Of a stretch of 64,000 nucleotides of DNA, positions 18,254 through 27,003 are shown one piece after another. The notes beneath the pieces were generated by a model, which was not told where the DNA came from, did not search any database, and worked only from the letters and a program-made list of their open reading frames with translations. A program made the position numbers and the translations under genes. Origin of the DNA: Syntrophomonadaceae bacterium (GTDB lineage: Bacteria; Bacillota; Syntrophomonadia; Syntrophomonadales; DTU052); assembly GCA_012728655.1 (NCBI GenBank), contig JAAYEQ010000047.1, positions 18,978 to 82,977 on the forward strand, in the 5' to 3' direction. Position 1 is the stretch's first letter. Every line of letters begins with the position of its first letter.

Positions 18254-18696
18254 ATGCCAGGATACTGAACTATCTGCAGGAAGGAATAAGCTTGAGCCCC
18301 CGCCCGTTCCTCGATATGGCCCGGGAACTGGGGATTTCCGAGGAAACCGTGCTGGCCAGGATTGAAGCCCTGCGCAATCAGGGTCTAATACGCCGCCTGG
18401 GAGGGGTGTTTGATTCGCCCCGAATGGGGATGAAATCCACTCTCTGCGCGATGGAGGTCCCGGAAGCGAGGATTGAGGAGGTGGCGCAGAAGGTTAATGC
18501 CTACCGGGAGGTAACCCATAATTACCTGCGCGATGATGTCTATAATATGTGGTTTACCGTAACGGCCTCGTCCCAGGAGGACCTGGAACGGATACTGCAG
18601 GAGATAGAGGCCGACACCGGCATCGCGGTTGTCAGCATGCCGGTTCGGCGGAGATTTAAGATTAAGGTGGCTTTTGCGTTGGATGAACAGACGTGA
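18241..18696 (+). CDS. ahbA: Siroheme decarboxylase subunit AhbA (NirD-like)
   Basis: AhbA and AhbB together remove two acetate carboxyls from siroheme, giving 12,18-didecarboxysiroheme. They belong to the Lrp/AsnC fold but act as enzymes. In these 151 residues an N-terminal helix-turn-helix (LGISEETVLARIEALRNQGL) is followed by the family pattern RLGGVFDSPRMG and the conserved THNYLRDDVYNMWFT, where the active-site His/Tyr region lies. It overlaps the radical SAM gene upstream and ahbB downstream. It could be mistaken for a transcription factor; context and the YNMWFT motif argue for the enzyme. Confidence 0.88.
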   Translation: MDRVDARILNYLQEGISLSPRPFLDMARELGISEETVLARIEALRNQGLIRRLGGVFDSPRMGMKSTLCAMEVPEARIEEVAQKVNAYREVTHNYLRDDVYNMWFTVTASSQEDLERILQEIEADTGIAVVSMPVRRRFKIKVAFALDEQT

Positions 18697-19150
18697 TATG
18701 GTTGACCGGGTTGTCAAAGAGCTGCAGGGTGATTTACCCGCGGTTTCCCGTCCCTACCTGGCGGTGGCGGAAAGGACCGGACTGTCCGAACAGGAGGTTA
18801 TTTCAGTTTTGGACGAGCTCCGGGAAAAGGGCATGCTCAAACGCATAGGTGCGGTTCTCCGGCATCAGAAGGCGGGTTATGATGCCAATGCCATGGTGGT
18901 GTGGAAGGTGCCGGAGGAGGATATGGACCGGGTCGGCAGCCTTATGGCCGCCTGTCCTCTGGTGAGCCACTGTTACTGGAGGGAAACCCCGCCCGGATGG
19001 CCTTATAATCTCTTTACTATGGTACACGCCCGCAGCCGCCGGGAACTCCAGGCGGCGATCCGGGAGCTTTCCCGCCGGTCGGGGATCGATGAGTACAGGG
19101 TAATCGAAAGCGTAAGGGAACTAAAAAAAACCAGTGTTCAGTACCGCTGA
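18683..19150 (+). CDS. ahbB: Siroheme decarboxylase subunit AhbB (NirL-like)
   Basis: Partner of AhbA in siroheme decarboxylation. The 155-residue protein has an N-terminal Lrp-like helix-turn-helix (RTGLSEQEVISVLDELREKG), RIGAVLRHQKAGYDANAMVVW and the active-site region VSHCYWRETPPGWPYNLFTM, all typical of AhbB. ATG 18683 overlaps the end of ahbA; ATG 18698 is an alternative start directly after the ahbA stop. Without ahbAB the siroheme made upstream could not be turned into heme, so the pair is diagnostic for the alternative heme route. Confidence 0.88.
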   Translation: MNRRDMVDRVVKELQGDLPAVSRPYLAVAERTGLSEQEVISVLDELREKGMLKRIGAVLRHQKAGYDANAMVVWKVPEEDMDRVGSLMAACPLVSHCYWRETPPGWPYNLFTMVHARSRRELQAAIRELSRRSGIDEYRVIESVRELKKTSVQYR

Positions 19151-19264
19151 CCCGCAGGTGCCCGGGGCCTGTGCTGCCGGGAAGAGAACAGCCGCGGCCG
19201 TCCGCGGGTTGTCAAGGTAAGGAATTATCATCGACTGCTATCATGGGTATTGGGAGGTAGGAAC

Positions 19265-20551
19265 TTGAAGATCGCAAGGTCAAGCAGTTTATTTGCCAGG
19301 GCCAGAGCGGTTATCCCCGGGGGAGTCAACAGCCCCGTAAGGGCCTTTAGGTCGGTGGGTATGGAGCCGCTTTTCATCATCCGTGCCCAGGGTTCTCGGA
19401 TCTTTGACGCCGACGGCAATGAGTTTATTGATTACGTCGGCTCGTGGGGACCGCTGATTCTGGGGCACAGCCACCCCCGGGTGGTGGAAGCCGTACAAAC
19501 GGCAGCCCAAATGGGAACCAGCTACGGGGCTCCGCATGAAGGAGAAGTGGAATTGGCGGAAATGATCTGCCAGGCTATACCCTCAATCGACATGGTCCGG
19601 CTGGTTAATTCGGGAACCGAAGCCGCCATGAGCGCCGTCAGGCTGGCCCGGGCCTTCACCCGTCGGGATAAGATTGTAAAGTTTGCCGGGTGTTACCACG
19701 GGCATGCGGATTCCTTCCTCATTCAGGCCGGTTCCGGACTGCTGACCGGCGGGGTTCCTACCAGTCCCGGGGTGCCGGAGGATTTAATCGCCAATACTAT
19801 TGTCTGTCGCTATAATGACCTGGATTCGGTAAGAACGGTGTTTGAGCAGATGGGTACCGAGATTGCTGCGGTTATTCTTGAACCGATGGCCGGCAACATG
19901 GGATTGGTCTTGCCCGATGTTGAGTTTCTCCGCGGCCTCCGCCAACTGACGGCAAGTCATGGAGCCCTCTTGATATTTGATGAGGTAATAACGGGATTTC
20001 GAGTTACCTACGGCGGTCTGCAGAATCTGGTGGAGATTGAACCTGATTTGACCTGCCTGGGCAAGATCATCGGCGGTGGACTGCCGGTAGGTGCCTACGG
20101 GGGCCGGCGCGATATTATGAAGATGATGGCCCCGGAAGGTCCGGTATACCAGGCCGGCACGTTGTCGGGAAACCCGCTGGCGGTGGCGGCGGGGATAGCG
20201 ACCCTGAAGGTCCTTAAAACGGGGAACATTTATGATGATATGGAGAGAAAGACATCTGTTCTGGAAACCAGACTGCGGACGGTTTTTGAGGAGACCGGAT
20301 TGAGGGTGACCATTAACCGATACGGTTCAATGTTCAGCATCTTCTTCACCGAGGAAGACGTAACCGATTATGAAAGCGCTCTTACTGCCGACACCGGGAT
20401 GTACGCGCGTTTCTTTGCCGGTATGCTGGAACGCGGCATATATTTGCCGCCTTCCCAGTTCGAAACCTGTTTTGTTTCCGCAGCTCACGAAGATGAGGAT
20501 ATCGAACGAACCGCCGAAGCGGTACGGCAGGTTGTCGAAGCCATGGCGTAG
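19265..20551 (+). CDS. hemL: Glutamate-1-semialdehyde 2,1-aminomutase
   Basis: PLP enzyme making 5-aminolevulinate from glutamate-1-semialdehyde. Key parts: [13 protein letters not shown] at the N-terminus, [25 protein letters not shown], and the PLP lysine Lys267 in [15 protein letters not shown]. The start is TTG 19265 with GGGAGGTAGG immediately upstream; the earlier TTG at 19250 lies before this ribosome site. The protein is then 428 residues, a normal length. About 110 bases of GC-rich sequence separate it from ahbB, but it completes the same pathway begun by HemA. Confidence 0.95.
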   Translation: MKIARSSSLFARARAVIPGGVNSPVRAFRSVGMEPLFIIRAQGSRIFDADGNEFIDYVGSWGPLILGHSHPRVVEAVQTAAQMGTSYGAPHEGEVELAEMICQAIPSIDMVRLVNSGTEAAMSAVRLARAFTRRDKIVKFAGCYHGHADSFLIQAGSGLLTGGVPTSPGVPEDLIANTIVCRYNDLDSVRTVFEQMGTEIAAVILEPMAGNMGLVLPDVEFLRGLRQLTASHGALLIFDEVITGFRVTYGGLQNLVEIEPDLTCLGKIIGGGLPVGAYGGRRDIMKMMAPEGPVYQAGTLSGNPLAVAAGIATLKVLKTGNIYDDMERKTSVLETRLRTVFEETGLRVTINRYGSMFSIFFTEEDVTDYESALTADTGMYARFFAGMLERGIYLPPSQFETCFVSAAHEDEDIERTAEAVRQVVEAMA

Positions 20552-20562
20552 GAGGGTATTTT

Positions 20563-21339
20563 GTGGAAAACTGGGGTTGGGAGTGGTTTGTTAAGAAGTT
20601 TGCTCAAAAAAGCGGTATTGATTTGCACTCCTACAAAAGGCCGCAAATGGAGCGACGTATCAACAGTTTCATGAGGACAATAGGAGTCCCCAATTATGCG
20701 GAACTGATCAAGCTGTTTGACGAGAACCCCGAGGTACACCGGCGTTTTGTCGAGCATCTGACCATAAATGTATCGGAGTTTTTCCGCAATGCCAATCACT
20801 GGGAGGTATTGCGAAATCAAATAATACCCGAACTGATAAAGCGAAGAACCCCTTTAAAAATCTGGAGTGCCGGCTGTTCCACCGGTGAAGAGCCGTATTC
20901 CCTGGCCATTATGATGCAGGAGTATTTTCCCGGTCACGCTCAGCGCATATGGGCAACCGATTTAGATCAGGTGGTATTGAACAAGGCCAAGAACGGCATT
21001 TACAGTGAGAAGGCGGTTCAGGGGATCCCGGCTCACCTGCTGAACAAGTATTTTCGCCGCGATTCGGATTATCAGGTCGTGGACAGTATTAAACAGATGG
21101 TGAAGTTTGAGAAACACGATCTGCTGGCCGACAGGTTCCCGGGGGATTTTGACCTGATTCTGTGCCGCAATGTCGCCATCTATTTTACCGAAGAAGCCAA
21201 GGAGAAACTTTATTACAAGTTTGCCAAGGCTTTGGCCAAAGACGGGGTTTTGTTTATCGGCAGCACGGAACAGATATTCCAGGCGCGTGAGCTCAATTTG
21301 AAGTCAATTGCCACTTTCTTTTATCAAAAAATCGGTTAG
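20563..21339 (+). CDS. cheR: CheR-type chemoreceptor methyltransferase
   Basis: SAM-dependent methyltransferase that methylates glutamates of chemotaxis receptors. The 258-residue protein has the N-terminal helical domain (RPQMERRINSFMR), the SAM-binding KIWSAGCSTGEEPYSLAI, WATDLDQVVLNKAK and the family hallmark DLILCRNVAIYF. A GTG start at 20563 follows GGAGGG. It stands alone here, 11 bases after hemL, with no receptor or other che genes nearby, so it is an orphan CheR cotranscribed with a metabolic cluster or read through by chance. Confidence 0.92.
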   Translation: MENWGWEWFVKKFAQKSGIDLHSYKRPQMERRINSFMRTIGVPNYAELIKLFDENPEVHRRFVEHLTINVSEFFRNANHWEVLRNQIIPELIKRRTPLKIWSAGCSTGEEPYSLAIMMQEYFPGHAQRIWATDLDQVVLNKAKNGIYSEKAVQGIPAHLLNKYFRRDSDYQVVDSIKQMVKFEKHDLLADRFPGDFDLILCRNVAIYFTEEAKEKLYYKFAKALAKDGVLFIGSTEQIFQARELNLKSIATFFYQKIG

Positions 21340-21659
21340 CGGATTAAACGGAAACAAGAGAAATCTGAAATTTTTGAAAAGAACGAATAAAGCCTTCGGA
21401 TTTGAAAAAAGAAGGAATAAGACCATTCTTATAGAAGTTTTAATGTTGAATGCGCGCACGCCTGTGCGAGACGAATGGATTTTGTGCGTTTTTGGCAATG
21501 CTTTAATTGGAATTCGTGGTTATGATAGCTAAATGGCTCAAGCCAGAACGATTTTTATGTTTTTACTGGAGGTGGTATTAAGCAAACCGTTTTTCCGCAT
21601 TTCGGGGTAAGGGGTATTCAGCTAACACTGCGTAAAACCGAGAAAAGGAGGAAAGGACT
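21340..21659. other. 320-base AT-rich gap before the etf genes
   Basis: No gene is supported here. The stretch holds two small inverted repeats, CGCAC/GTGCG at 21455-21468 and TGGCT/AGCCA at 21534-21545, and an AGAAAAGGAGG ribosome site for etfB near the end. It most likely carries the promoter and control region of the etfB-etfA-EMO operon, but no -35/-10 pair with normal spacing is convincing. A 74-codon frame at 21308-21532 overlaps cheR and looks non-coding. Confidence 0.5.
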
Positions 21660-22415
21660 TTGAAGATTGCTGTATGTGTAAAACAGACATTTGACACAGA
21701 GGCTAAGATTGTTCTAAAAGACGGTAAGATTTCGGGTGACGGTATCAACCTGATTATCAACCCGTATGACGAAGTCGCAGTTGAAGAGGCAATACGCATC
21801 AAGGAAAAGCAGGGCGGAGAAGTGGTTGTCGTCTGTGCCGGCGGGGACAGGGCTACCGAAGCTATTCGTCAGGCTTTGGCTATGGGAGCCGACAGAGGCG
21901 TCCATATTAAGGTAAACGATCCGGATGTTGACGAATATGCCCGGGCGGTTATGCTTGCCGAAGTGTTGAAGGAGCAGGGTGCGGATCTGATACTGTGCGG
22001 ACACGTTGCGGCTGATGACGGTTCTTCGCAGGTTCCCACCAGAGTTGCGGAGATTCTGGGATTGCCCCATGCCAACGTGGTAACGAAACTCGAGTTGGGG
22101 GACGGCAAGGCAGTCTGCACCCGTGAAGTAGACGGCGGAATGGAAGTAATGGAAGTTGCACTGCCGGCGGTTATAACCTGTCAGGTAAGTTTGAACGAGC
22201 CCCGGTATCCTTCTATGAAGGGTATTATGCAGGCCAAGAAAAAGCCGATCGCCAATGTAGATGCAGTTGCAGTTGAATCCAAAGCCAAGATAATTGAACT
22301 GGCCCTCCCGGCAGCCAAACAGGCCGGTAAGAAGATTGAGGGTGAGCCTGAAGATACGGGTAAGCAACTGGCTGAGTGGCTGTTGAACGAAGTAAAGGTT
22401 GAAGTTAAGCAGTAA
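21660..22415 (+). CDS. etfB: Electron transfer flavoprotein beta subunit
   Basis: Small subunit of the electron transfer flavoprotein that accepts electrons from acyl-CoA dehydrogenases. The 251 residues begin with MKIAVCVKQTFDTEAKI and contain NPYDEVAVEEAIRIKE and the conserved GxDRATEAIRQALAMGADR and CGHVAADDGSSQVPTRVAE blocks. The TTG start at 21660 has AAAGGAGGAAAGG upstream. EtfA and a membrane Fe-S oxidoreductase follow, which sets this pair apart from bifurcating Etf/Bcd complexes and links it to the quinone pool. Confidence 0.95.
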   Translation: MKIAVCVKQTFDTEAKIVLKDGKISGDGINLIINPYDEVAVEEAIRIKEKQGGEVVVVCAGGDRATEAIRQALAMGADRGVHIKVNDPDVDEYARAVMLAEVLKEQGADLILCGHVAADDGSSQVPTRVAEILGLPHANVVTKLELGDGKAVCTREVDGGMEVMEVALPAVITCQVSLNEPRYPSMKGIMQAKKKPIANVDAVAVESKAKIIELALPAAKQAGKKIEGEPEDTGKQLAEWLLNEVKVEVKQ

Positions 22416-22475
22416 TTGCCTTAACCGTGTTTAATGGAACAATACTCATTGAGCATAAATAAAGGAGGGTAACTG

Positions 22476-23432
22476 ATGGCAAAGGGAACATGGGTTGTCG
22501 TTGACCAGAGGGATGGTAAAATCCGTAAGGTTACGTTTGAACTGCTAAGTGAAGCTCAGAAATATGGTGATGAGGTAACTGCCGTTGTAATCGGTAAAGG
22601 TGTTGAGGGATTGGCTCCGGAACTGGGCAAATACGGTGCCGACAAGGTCCTCGTAGCCGATGATGATATTTTTGCCGTTTACAATACCGGAGCTTTTGTA
22701 GCTCAGATGGCGGCCATGATTAAGGAATATGACCCGGCAGTAATACTGTTTGGGCATACCACCATGGGCAGAGATCTGGCGGCCAGACTGGCACAGAAGC
22801 TGGGAGTCGGAATGGCTACCGACTGCATAGCAGCCGAGATTTCCCCCGGCAAGGGCGTTTTCACCCGGGCTATTTATGCCGGTAAAGCCCTGGCCAAGGT
22901 ACAAGTGGAAGGAACCCCGATCCTGGCTACTATCCGCGCCGGGGTTATGGAAGTCGTAGAGAGCAATAAAGCCGGTGAGGTTGTCAAAGCGGCAGTGGCT
23001 GCCACCGCCGGCGATGTCTACCAGAATGTCAAGGAGTTCATCCCCACCATTTCCACGCGGCCTGAGTTGACTGAGGCCGAGGTTGTTGTTTCCGGTGGTC
23101 GTGGACTGAAAGGTCCGGAAGGGGTCAAGGTCATTGAAGAACTGGCTGACCTCCTCGGTGCTGCGATCGGCGCTTCCCGTGCATCTGTAGATTCCGGTTG
23201 GCTGGGCCATGAGTATCAGGTAGGTCAAACCGGAAAAGTTGTTAACCCGAATCTCTATATTGCAGCAGGAATTTCCGGTGCCATTCAGCATTTGGCCGGC
23301 ATGTCCTCCTCCAAGTATATTGCTGCCATCAACACTGATCCGGAAGCTCCGATCTTCAGCGTGGCAGACTTTGGGGTAGTTGGAGACCTCTTCAAGGTAA
23401 TTCCCGTCGTTGTCGCTGAACTGAAGAAATAG
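22476..23432 (+). CDS. etfA: Electron transfer flavoprotein alpha subunit
   Basis: FAD-carrying partner of EtfB. The 318-residue protein has the N-terminal domain ([21 protein letters not shown]) and the C-terminal FAD domain with [51 protein letters not shown] and [16 protein letters not shown], all hallmark blocks. The start has AAAGGAGGG just upstream. It is separated from the EMO gene by 69 bases that contain a strong hairpin at 23440-23476. Confidence 0.95.
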   Translation: MAKGTWVVVDQRDGKIRKVTFELLSEAQKYGDEVTAVVIGKGVEGLAPELGKYGADKVLVADDDIFAVYNTGAFVAQMAAMIKEYDPAVILFGHTTMGRDLAARLAQKLGVGMATDCIAAEISPGKGVFTRAIYAGKALAKVQVEGTPILATIRAGVMEVVESNKAGEVVKAAVAATAGDVYQNVKEFIPTISTRPELTEAEVVVSGGRGLKGPEGVKVIEELADLLGAAIGASRASVDSGWLGHEYQVGQTGKVVNPNLYIAAGISGAIQHLAGMSSSKYIAAINTDPEAPIFSVADFGVVGDLFKVIPVVVAELKK

Positions 23433-23439
23433 TAAAAGC

Positions 23440-23476
23440 AGGGTGTCGGGCTCGCGTCGGCGACGCCCGATGCCCT
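23440..23476 (+). promoter_or_regulatory. Strong intercistronic hairpin between etfA and EMO gene
   Basis: Twelve bases at 23440-23451 pair with 23465-23476 (two G-U wobbles), and the loop holds a further 4-base stem TCGC/GCGA (23452-23455 with 23460-23463). No T tract follows, so it is not a normal terminator. It may stabilise the etfBA part of the mRNA or mark a processing site. Confidence 0.65.
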
Positions 23477-23501
23477 ACTTGATTTGAGGAGGAATTGTCT
23501 C

Positions 23502-25628
23502 ATGTTATTTGGTTTTATACCAATAGACGTATGGTCAGAGCCACCAATGCGGGTAGTAGGAGCAAATATCCCCTACGAATGGTTGATATACCTTATCGCA
23601 GTCATTCCTGTTGCCGTACTGCTGTATGGGCTGTACCAGAAGGTACGGGTCTATATGGCGGCCAACGGTAAAGTGAACAGACTGGATAACATCGGTACCA
23701 GAATCTTGTCCTGGTTCACCTATACCTTTGCTCAGGCCAAGGTAATTAAGAATCCGCTCGCGGGGTGGATGCATTTCTTCCTCTTTTGGGGATTCCTTTT
23801 GCTGTTTTTGGCAGCCGGTATCGACGCCATGCACCACTTCATCAACTGGCCTCATCTTGAAGGTAATTTCTATATCGGCTTTTCCTTCGTTGTAGACACC
23901 ATCGGTTTTCTGGGGATGGTTGGACTAATCGTCCTGGGTATTATCCGCTATGTACAGAAACCGGATCGTCTGAACGATACCAAGAGCAGCGACGGCTGGA
24001 TACTTCTGGCATTGTTTGCCATCTTGTTCACCGGGTTCATCATCGAGGGTTTGAGAATAGCCGCTCAGATCAAGATGGCCACGCAGATGGAGCTTATTGC
24101 CTATGAAAGGATTGCATCCCCCTTCGGTTGGCTGTTTGCTCAGATGTTTGTCGGAGCCACTATGGACAGCATTTTGATATGGCATCGGATACTCTGGTGG
24201 GTCCATATGGCGCTCGCCTTTGGGACGGTCGTAGCAATTCCTTTCACCAAATTGTGGCATATTGCCACCAGCATGGCCAACTACTTCCTCCGCGATTTGG
24301 GCCCCAAAGGTGCCTACATCAAACCAATTGAAAACATTGAAGAAGCCGAAACCTTTGGGGTGGAAAATCTCGAAGATTTTACCTGGAAGGACTTTCTGGA
24401 CTTTGATGCCTGTATTCGCTGCGGCCGTTGTCAGGATAACTGTCCGGCATATCTTACCGGTAAACATCTGAATCCCAAGATTACCTTAATTCAGGCCTTG
24501 AAGAAGCACATGGATGAGAAGGTACCGTACCTCCTGGCTGCGCGCGGTCAAAGTGCAGTCGAGGCGGAAATGGCCATGACCGAAGACGAAGAAGCCAAAC
24601 CCGTTATGGAACAGAGCCTGCTCTATGATGTGGTAACTACCGATGTTATCTGGGACTGCACCAACTGCCGCGCATGCATGGAGCACTGCCCGATGTTCAT
24701 TGAACACATCCCCAAGATAATAGAGATGCGCCGCAATTTGGTAATGTGGCAGGGAGATATGCCCAGCGAAGCCCAGATGACCTTTACCAACCTGGAGAGG
24801 AACTACAACCCATGGGGTGTTGGTTGGGCAAACCGTGCGGACTGGCTGAATGAACGTGGTGTAGCCGACAAGGTGAAAATTGCTTCCGAAGACAGCGATT
24901 TTGATTACCTGTTGTTTGGCGGTTGTGCCATGGCCTTTGATGACCGCTACAAACGGGTCGGAGAAGCAGTAATCAAGCTGTTTGATCAGGCCGGGATAAC
25001 CCTGGGTTACCTCGGAACTGAAGAACAGCACTGCGGTGATACTGCGAGACGCCTGGGGAACGAATACCTGGCGCAAACGTTGATTACCGCCAACATCGAA
25101 ACCTTTAACAACTATGGGGTCAAGAAAATTGTCACCACCTGTCCACACTGCTACAATGCACTCAAGAATGAATATCCGCAGTTTGAGGGTGGTCAATTCG
25201 AGGTCTATCACTATACGGAGCTTATTGCCCAGCTTATTGCCGAGGGCAAGATAAAACCGCAGAAGGCTCTGGGAATCAGACTGACTTATCACGACTCCTG
25301 TATGCTGGGTCGTCATAACGACATTTACCAGCAACCGCGGGATATCCTGGCAGCTACCGGATCCAACCTGGTAGAGATGGAGCGCAACCGTGATAAAGGA
25401 TTCTGCTGTGGAGCCGGCGGTGGCCGCATGTGGCTCGAAGAGCATGCAGCCGAAGGTTACAAGCGCATTAACGACACTCGTACGGAACAGGCCCTGGCCA
25501 CCAATCCCGAGTGCATAATAACCAACTGCCCATTCTGCCTGACCATGCTGGATGACGGGGTCAAGGGTGTCGAAGCACCGGTTAAGGTTTTGGATATTGC
25601 TGAATTGCTGGCCCAGTCTATGAATTAA
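23502..25628 (+). CDS. Membrane Fe-S oxidoreductase, EtfAB:menaquinone oxidoreductase (EMO, DUF224 type)
   Basis: Fusion of a nitrate-reductase-gamma-like cytochrome b membrane domain (six hydrophobic helices, about residues 28-265, with histidines in IDAMHHF and IWHRILWWVH), two 4Fe-4S motifs (CIRCGRCQDNCPAY and CTNCRACMEHCPMF) and two CCG-type domains (CPHC preceded by HCGD; GFCCGAGGG with NCPFC). This is the HdrD-like architecture of the protein proposed to move electrons between EtfAB and menaquinone in syntrophic butyrate oxidisers. The first CCG domain has HCG instead of CC. ATG 23502 follows GAGGAGG at 23486-23492; the protein has 708 residues. Function is inferred from domains and etfBA linkage. 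Confidence 0.87.
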   Translation: MLFGFIPIDVWSEPPMRVVGANIPYEWLIYLIAVIPVAVLLYGLYQKVRVYMAANGKVNRLDNIGTRILSWFTYTFAQAKVIKNPLAGWMHFFLFWGFLLLFLAAGIDAMHHFINWPHLEGNFYIGFSFVVDTIGFLGMVGLIVLGIIRYVQKPDRLNDTKSSDGWILLALFAILFTGFIIEGLRIAAQIKMATQMELIAYERIASPFGWLFAQMFVGATMDSILIWHRILWWVHMALAFGTVVAIPFTKLWHIATSMANYFLRDLGPKGAYIKPIENIEEAETFGVENLEDFTWKDFLDFDACIRCGRCQDNCPAYLTGKHLNPKITLIQALKKHMDEKVPYLLAARGQSAVEAEMAMTEDEEAKPVMEQSLLYDVVTTDVIWDCTNCRACMEHCPMFIEHIPKIIEMRRNLVMWQGDMPSEAQMTFTNLERNYNPWGVGWANRADWLNERGVADKVKIASEDSDFDYLLFGGCAMAFDDRYKRVGEAVIKLFDQAGITLGYLGTEEQHCGDTARRLGNEYLAQTLITANIETFNNYGVKKIVTTCPHCYNALKNEYPQFEGGQFEVYHYTELIAQLIAEGKIKPQKALGIRLTYHDSCMLGRHNDIYQQPRDILAATGSNLVEMERNRDKGFCCGAGGGRMWLEEHAAEGYKRINDTRTEQALATNPECIITNCPFCLTMLDDGVKGVEAPVKVLDIAELLAQSMN

Positions 25629-25645
25629 CGCAGGTGTGGAAGTGA

Positions 25646-25681
25646 GCAACAGGGACTGCCGACGGTCCCTGTTGCCTATTT
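25646..25681 (+). terminator. Terminator after the etfBA-EMO operon
   Basis: An 11-base perfect stem, GCAACAGGGAC at 25646-25656 with GTCCCTGTTGC at 25665-25675, closes an 8-base loop and is followed by CTATTTTG. The tail is modest but the stem is very strong. Confidence 0.82.
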
Positions 25682-25808
25682 TGAGACCAGAGGTGACTTA
25701 TTAGAGGCATACCAAATTAAACAATCCAGGCAAAAACGCGCTTATCGGGGTATTATGCGAAGCAATATATGGACCTGCCTGGCTATTAACAAGCGAGGGG
25801 GATGGGCG

Positions 25809-26954
25809 ATGGATTTTCGTTTGACGGAAGAACAGGAAATGTTTCGCAAAGTGGTCCGTGACTTCGCAGAGAAAGAGGTAGCCCCCAGCGCAGCCGAACG
25901 GGATGAAGAAGAACGGTTTGACATGGATATCTTTTTCAAGATGGGAGAGCTGGGCCTCTGCGGCATTCCCTGGGAAGAAGAGTACGGTGGAGCAGGATCG
26001 GATTTTGTCAGCTATGTCATAGCGGTTGAAGAATTGTCACGGGTATGCGCCTCGACCGGGGTGACCCTGTCTGCACACATTTCACTATGCTCCTGGCCGA
26101 TTTGGAAATTCGGCACCGAGGAACAGAAGCGGAAGTACCTGATTCCCCTGGCTGAAGGAACCAAACTGGGAGCATTTGCGATTACCGAGCCCTCAGCCGG
26201 CAGTGACGCCGGCGGTACCAGAACTACAGCCGTTCTGGACGGTGATCACTACGTACTCAATGGGACCAAGGTATTTATAACCAATGCCTACTATGCAGAC
26301 ATTTATGTCGTCATTGCCCGTACCGGGCCTAAGGAATTGAAACACCGCGGCATCAGCGCCTTCATTGTGGAAAAAGGCACTCCTGGTTTCAGTTTTGGCA
26401 AGAAAGAGAAAAAACTCGGGATTCGGTCGTCGGCAACGTACGAACTGATATTTGAGGATTGCCGCATTCCCAAAGAGAACCTGCTGGGCCAGGAAGGCGA
26501 AGGATTCAAGATCGGAATGATGATCCTGGATGGGGGACGAAACGGTATAGCGGCTCAGGCAGTGGGAATTGCTCAGGGGGCCTTCGATTTTGCACTCCAG
26601 TATGCCAAGCAACGGGTTCAATTCGGACGGCCCATTGCCGAGCAGCAGGCCATTCGCTTTAAATTGGCCGATATGGCTACCCGGATTGAAGCTGCTCGTC
26701 TGTTAACCTATCAGGCAGCCTGGTTGGAGTCGGCCCAGCTTCCTTACGGAAAGGCAAGCGCCATGGCCAAGCTGTACGCCGGTGATACGGCTATGTATGT
26801 TACTACCGAAGCCGTGCAGATCCTGGGCGGTTACGGCTACAGCCGCGAGTATCCGGTGGAACGCATGATGAGAGACGCCAAGATAACGCAGATATACGAA
26901 GGAACCAACGAGATCCAGCGGGTTGTGATTTCCAACATGCTGCTTAAGGATTAG
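25809..26954 (+). CDS. Acyl-CoA dehydrogenase (short-chain/butyryl-CoA type)
   Basis: FAD enzyme that oxidises acyl-CoA to enoyl-CoA and reduces EtfAB. Signatures: [17 protein letters not shown], the FAD-binding block [14 protein letters not shown], and [23 protein letters not shown]. The catalytic glutamate is Glu364 in [10 protein letters not shown], the position used by short- and medium-chain enzymes. ATG 25809 gives 381 residues, the family norm; the frame is open upstream to 25755. The gene has its own unit after the EMO terminator and is followed by thiolase, giving the first and last steps of butyrate beta-oxidation. Chain-length preference is inferred. Confidence 0.93.
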   Translation: MDFRLTEEQEMFRKVVRDFAEKEVAPSAAERDEEERFDMDIFFKMGELGLCGIPWEEEYGGAGSDFVSYVIAVEELSRVCASTGVTLSAHISLCSWPIWKFGTEEQKRKYLIPLAEGTKLGAFAITEPSAGSDAGGTRTTAVLDGDHYVLNGTKVFITNAYYADIYVVIARTGPKELKHRGISAFIVEKGTPGFSFGKKEKKLGIRSSATYELIFEDCRIPKENLLGQEGEGFKIGMMILDGGRNGIAAQAVGIAQGAFDFALQYAKQRVQFGRPIAEQQAIRFKLADMATRIEAARLLTYQAAWLESAQLPYGKASAMAKLYAGDTAMYVTTEAVQILGGYGYSREYPVERMMRDAKITQIYEGTNEIQRVVISNMLLKD

Positions 26955-27003
26955 CCACAGAACTAAACATGAGCCTATTAGATTTACAGGAGAGGTGAAT
27001 GTT

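Noticed and set aside
18241..19150. Pair of Lrp/AsnC transcription regulators
   Set aside because: Both carry the AhbA/AhbB active-site patterns (YNMWFT; WPYNLFTM) and lie inside the heme cluster, so they are decarboxylase subunits.
21308..21532. Possible 74-residue gene after cheR
   Set aside because: It overlaps the cheR end, has no ribosome site and no recognisable protein pattern; it falls in an AT-rich control region.
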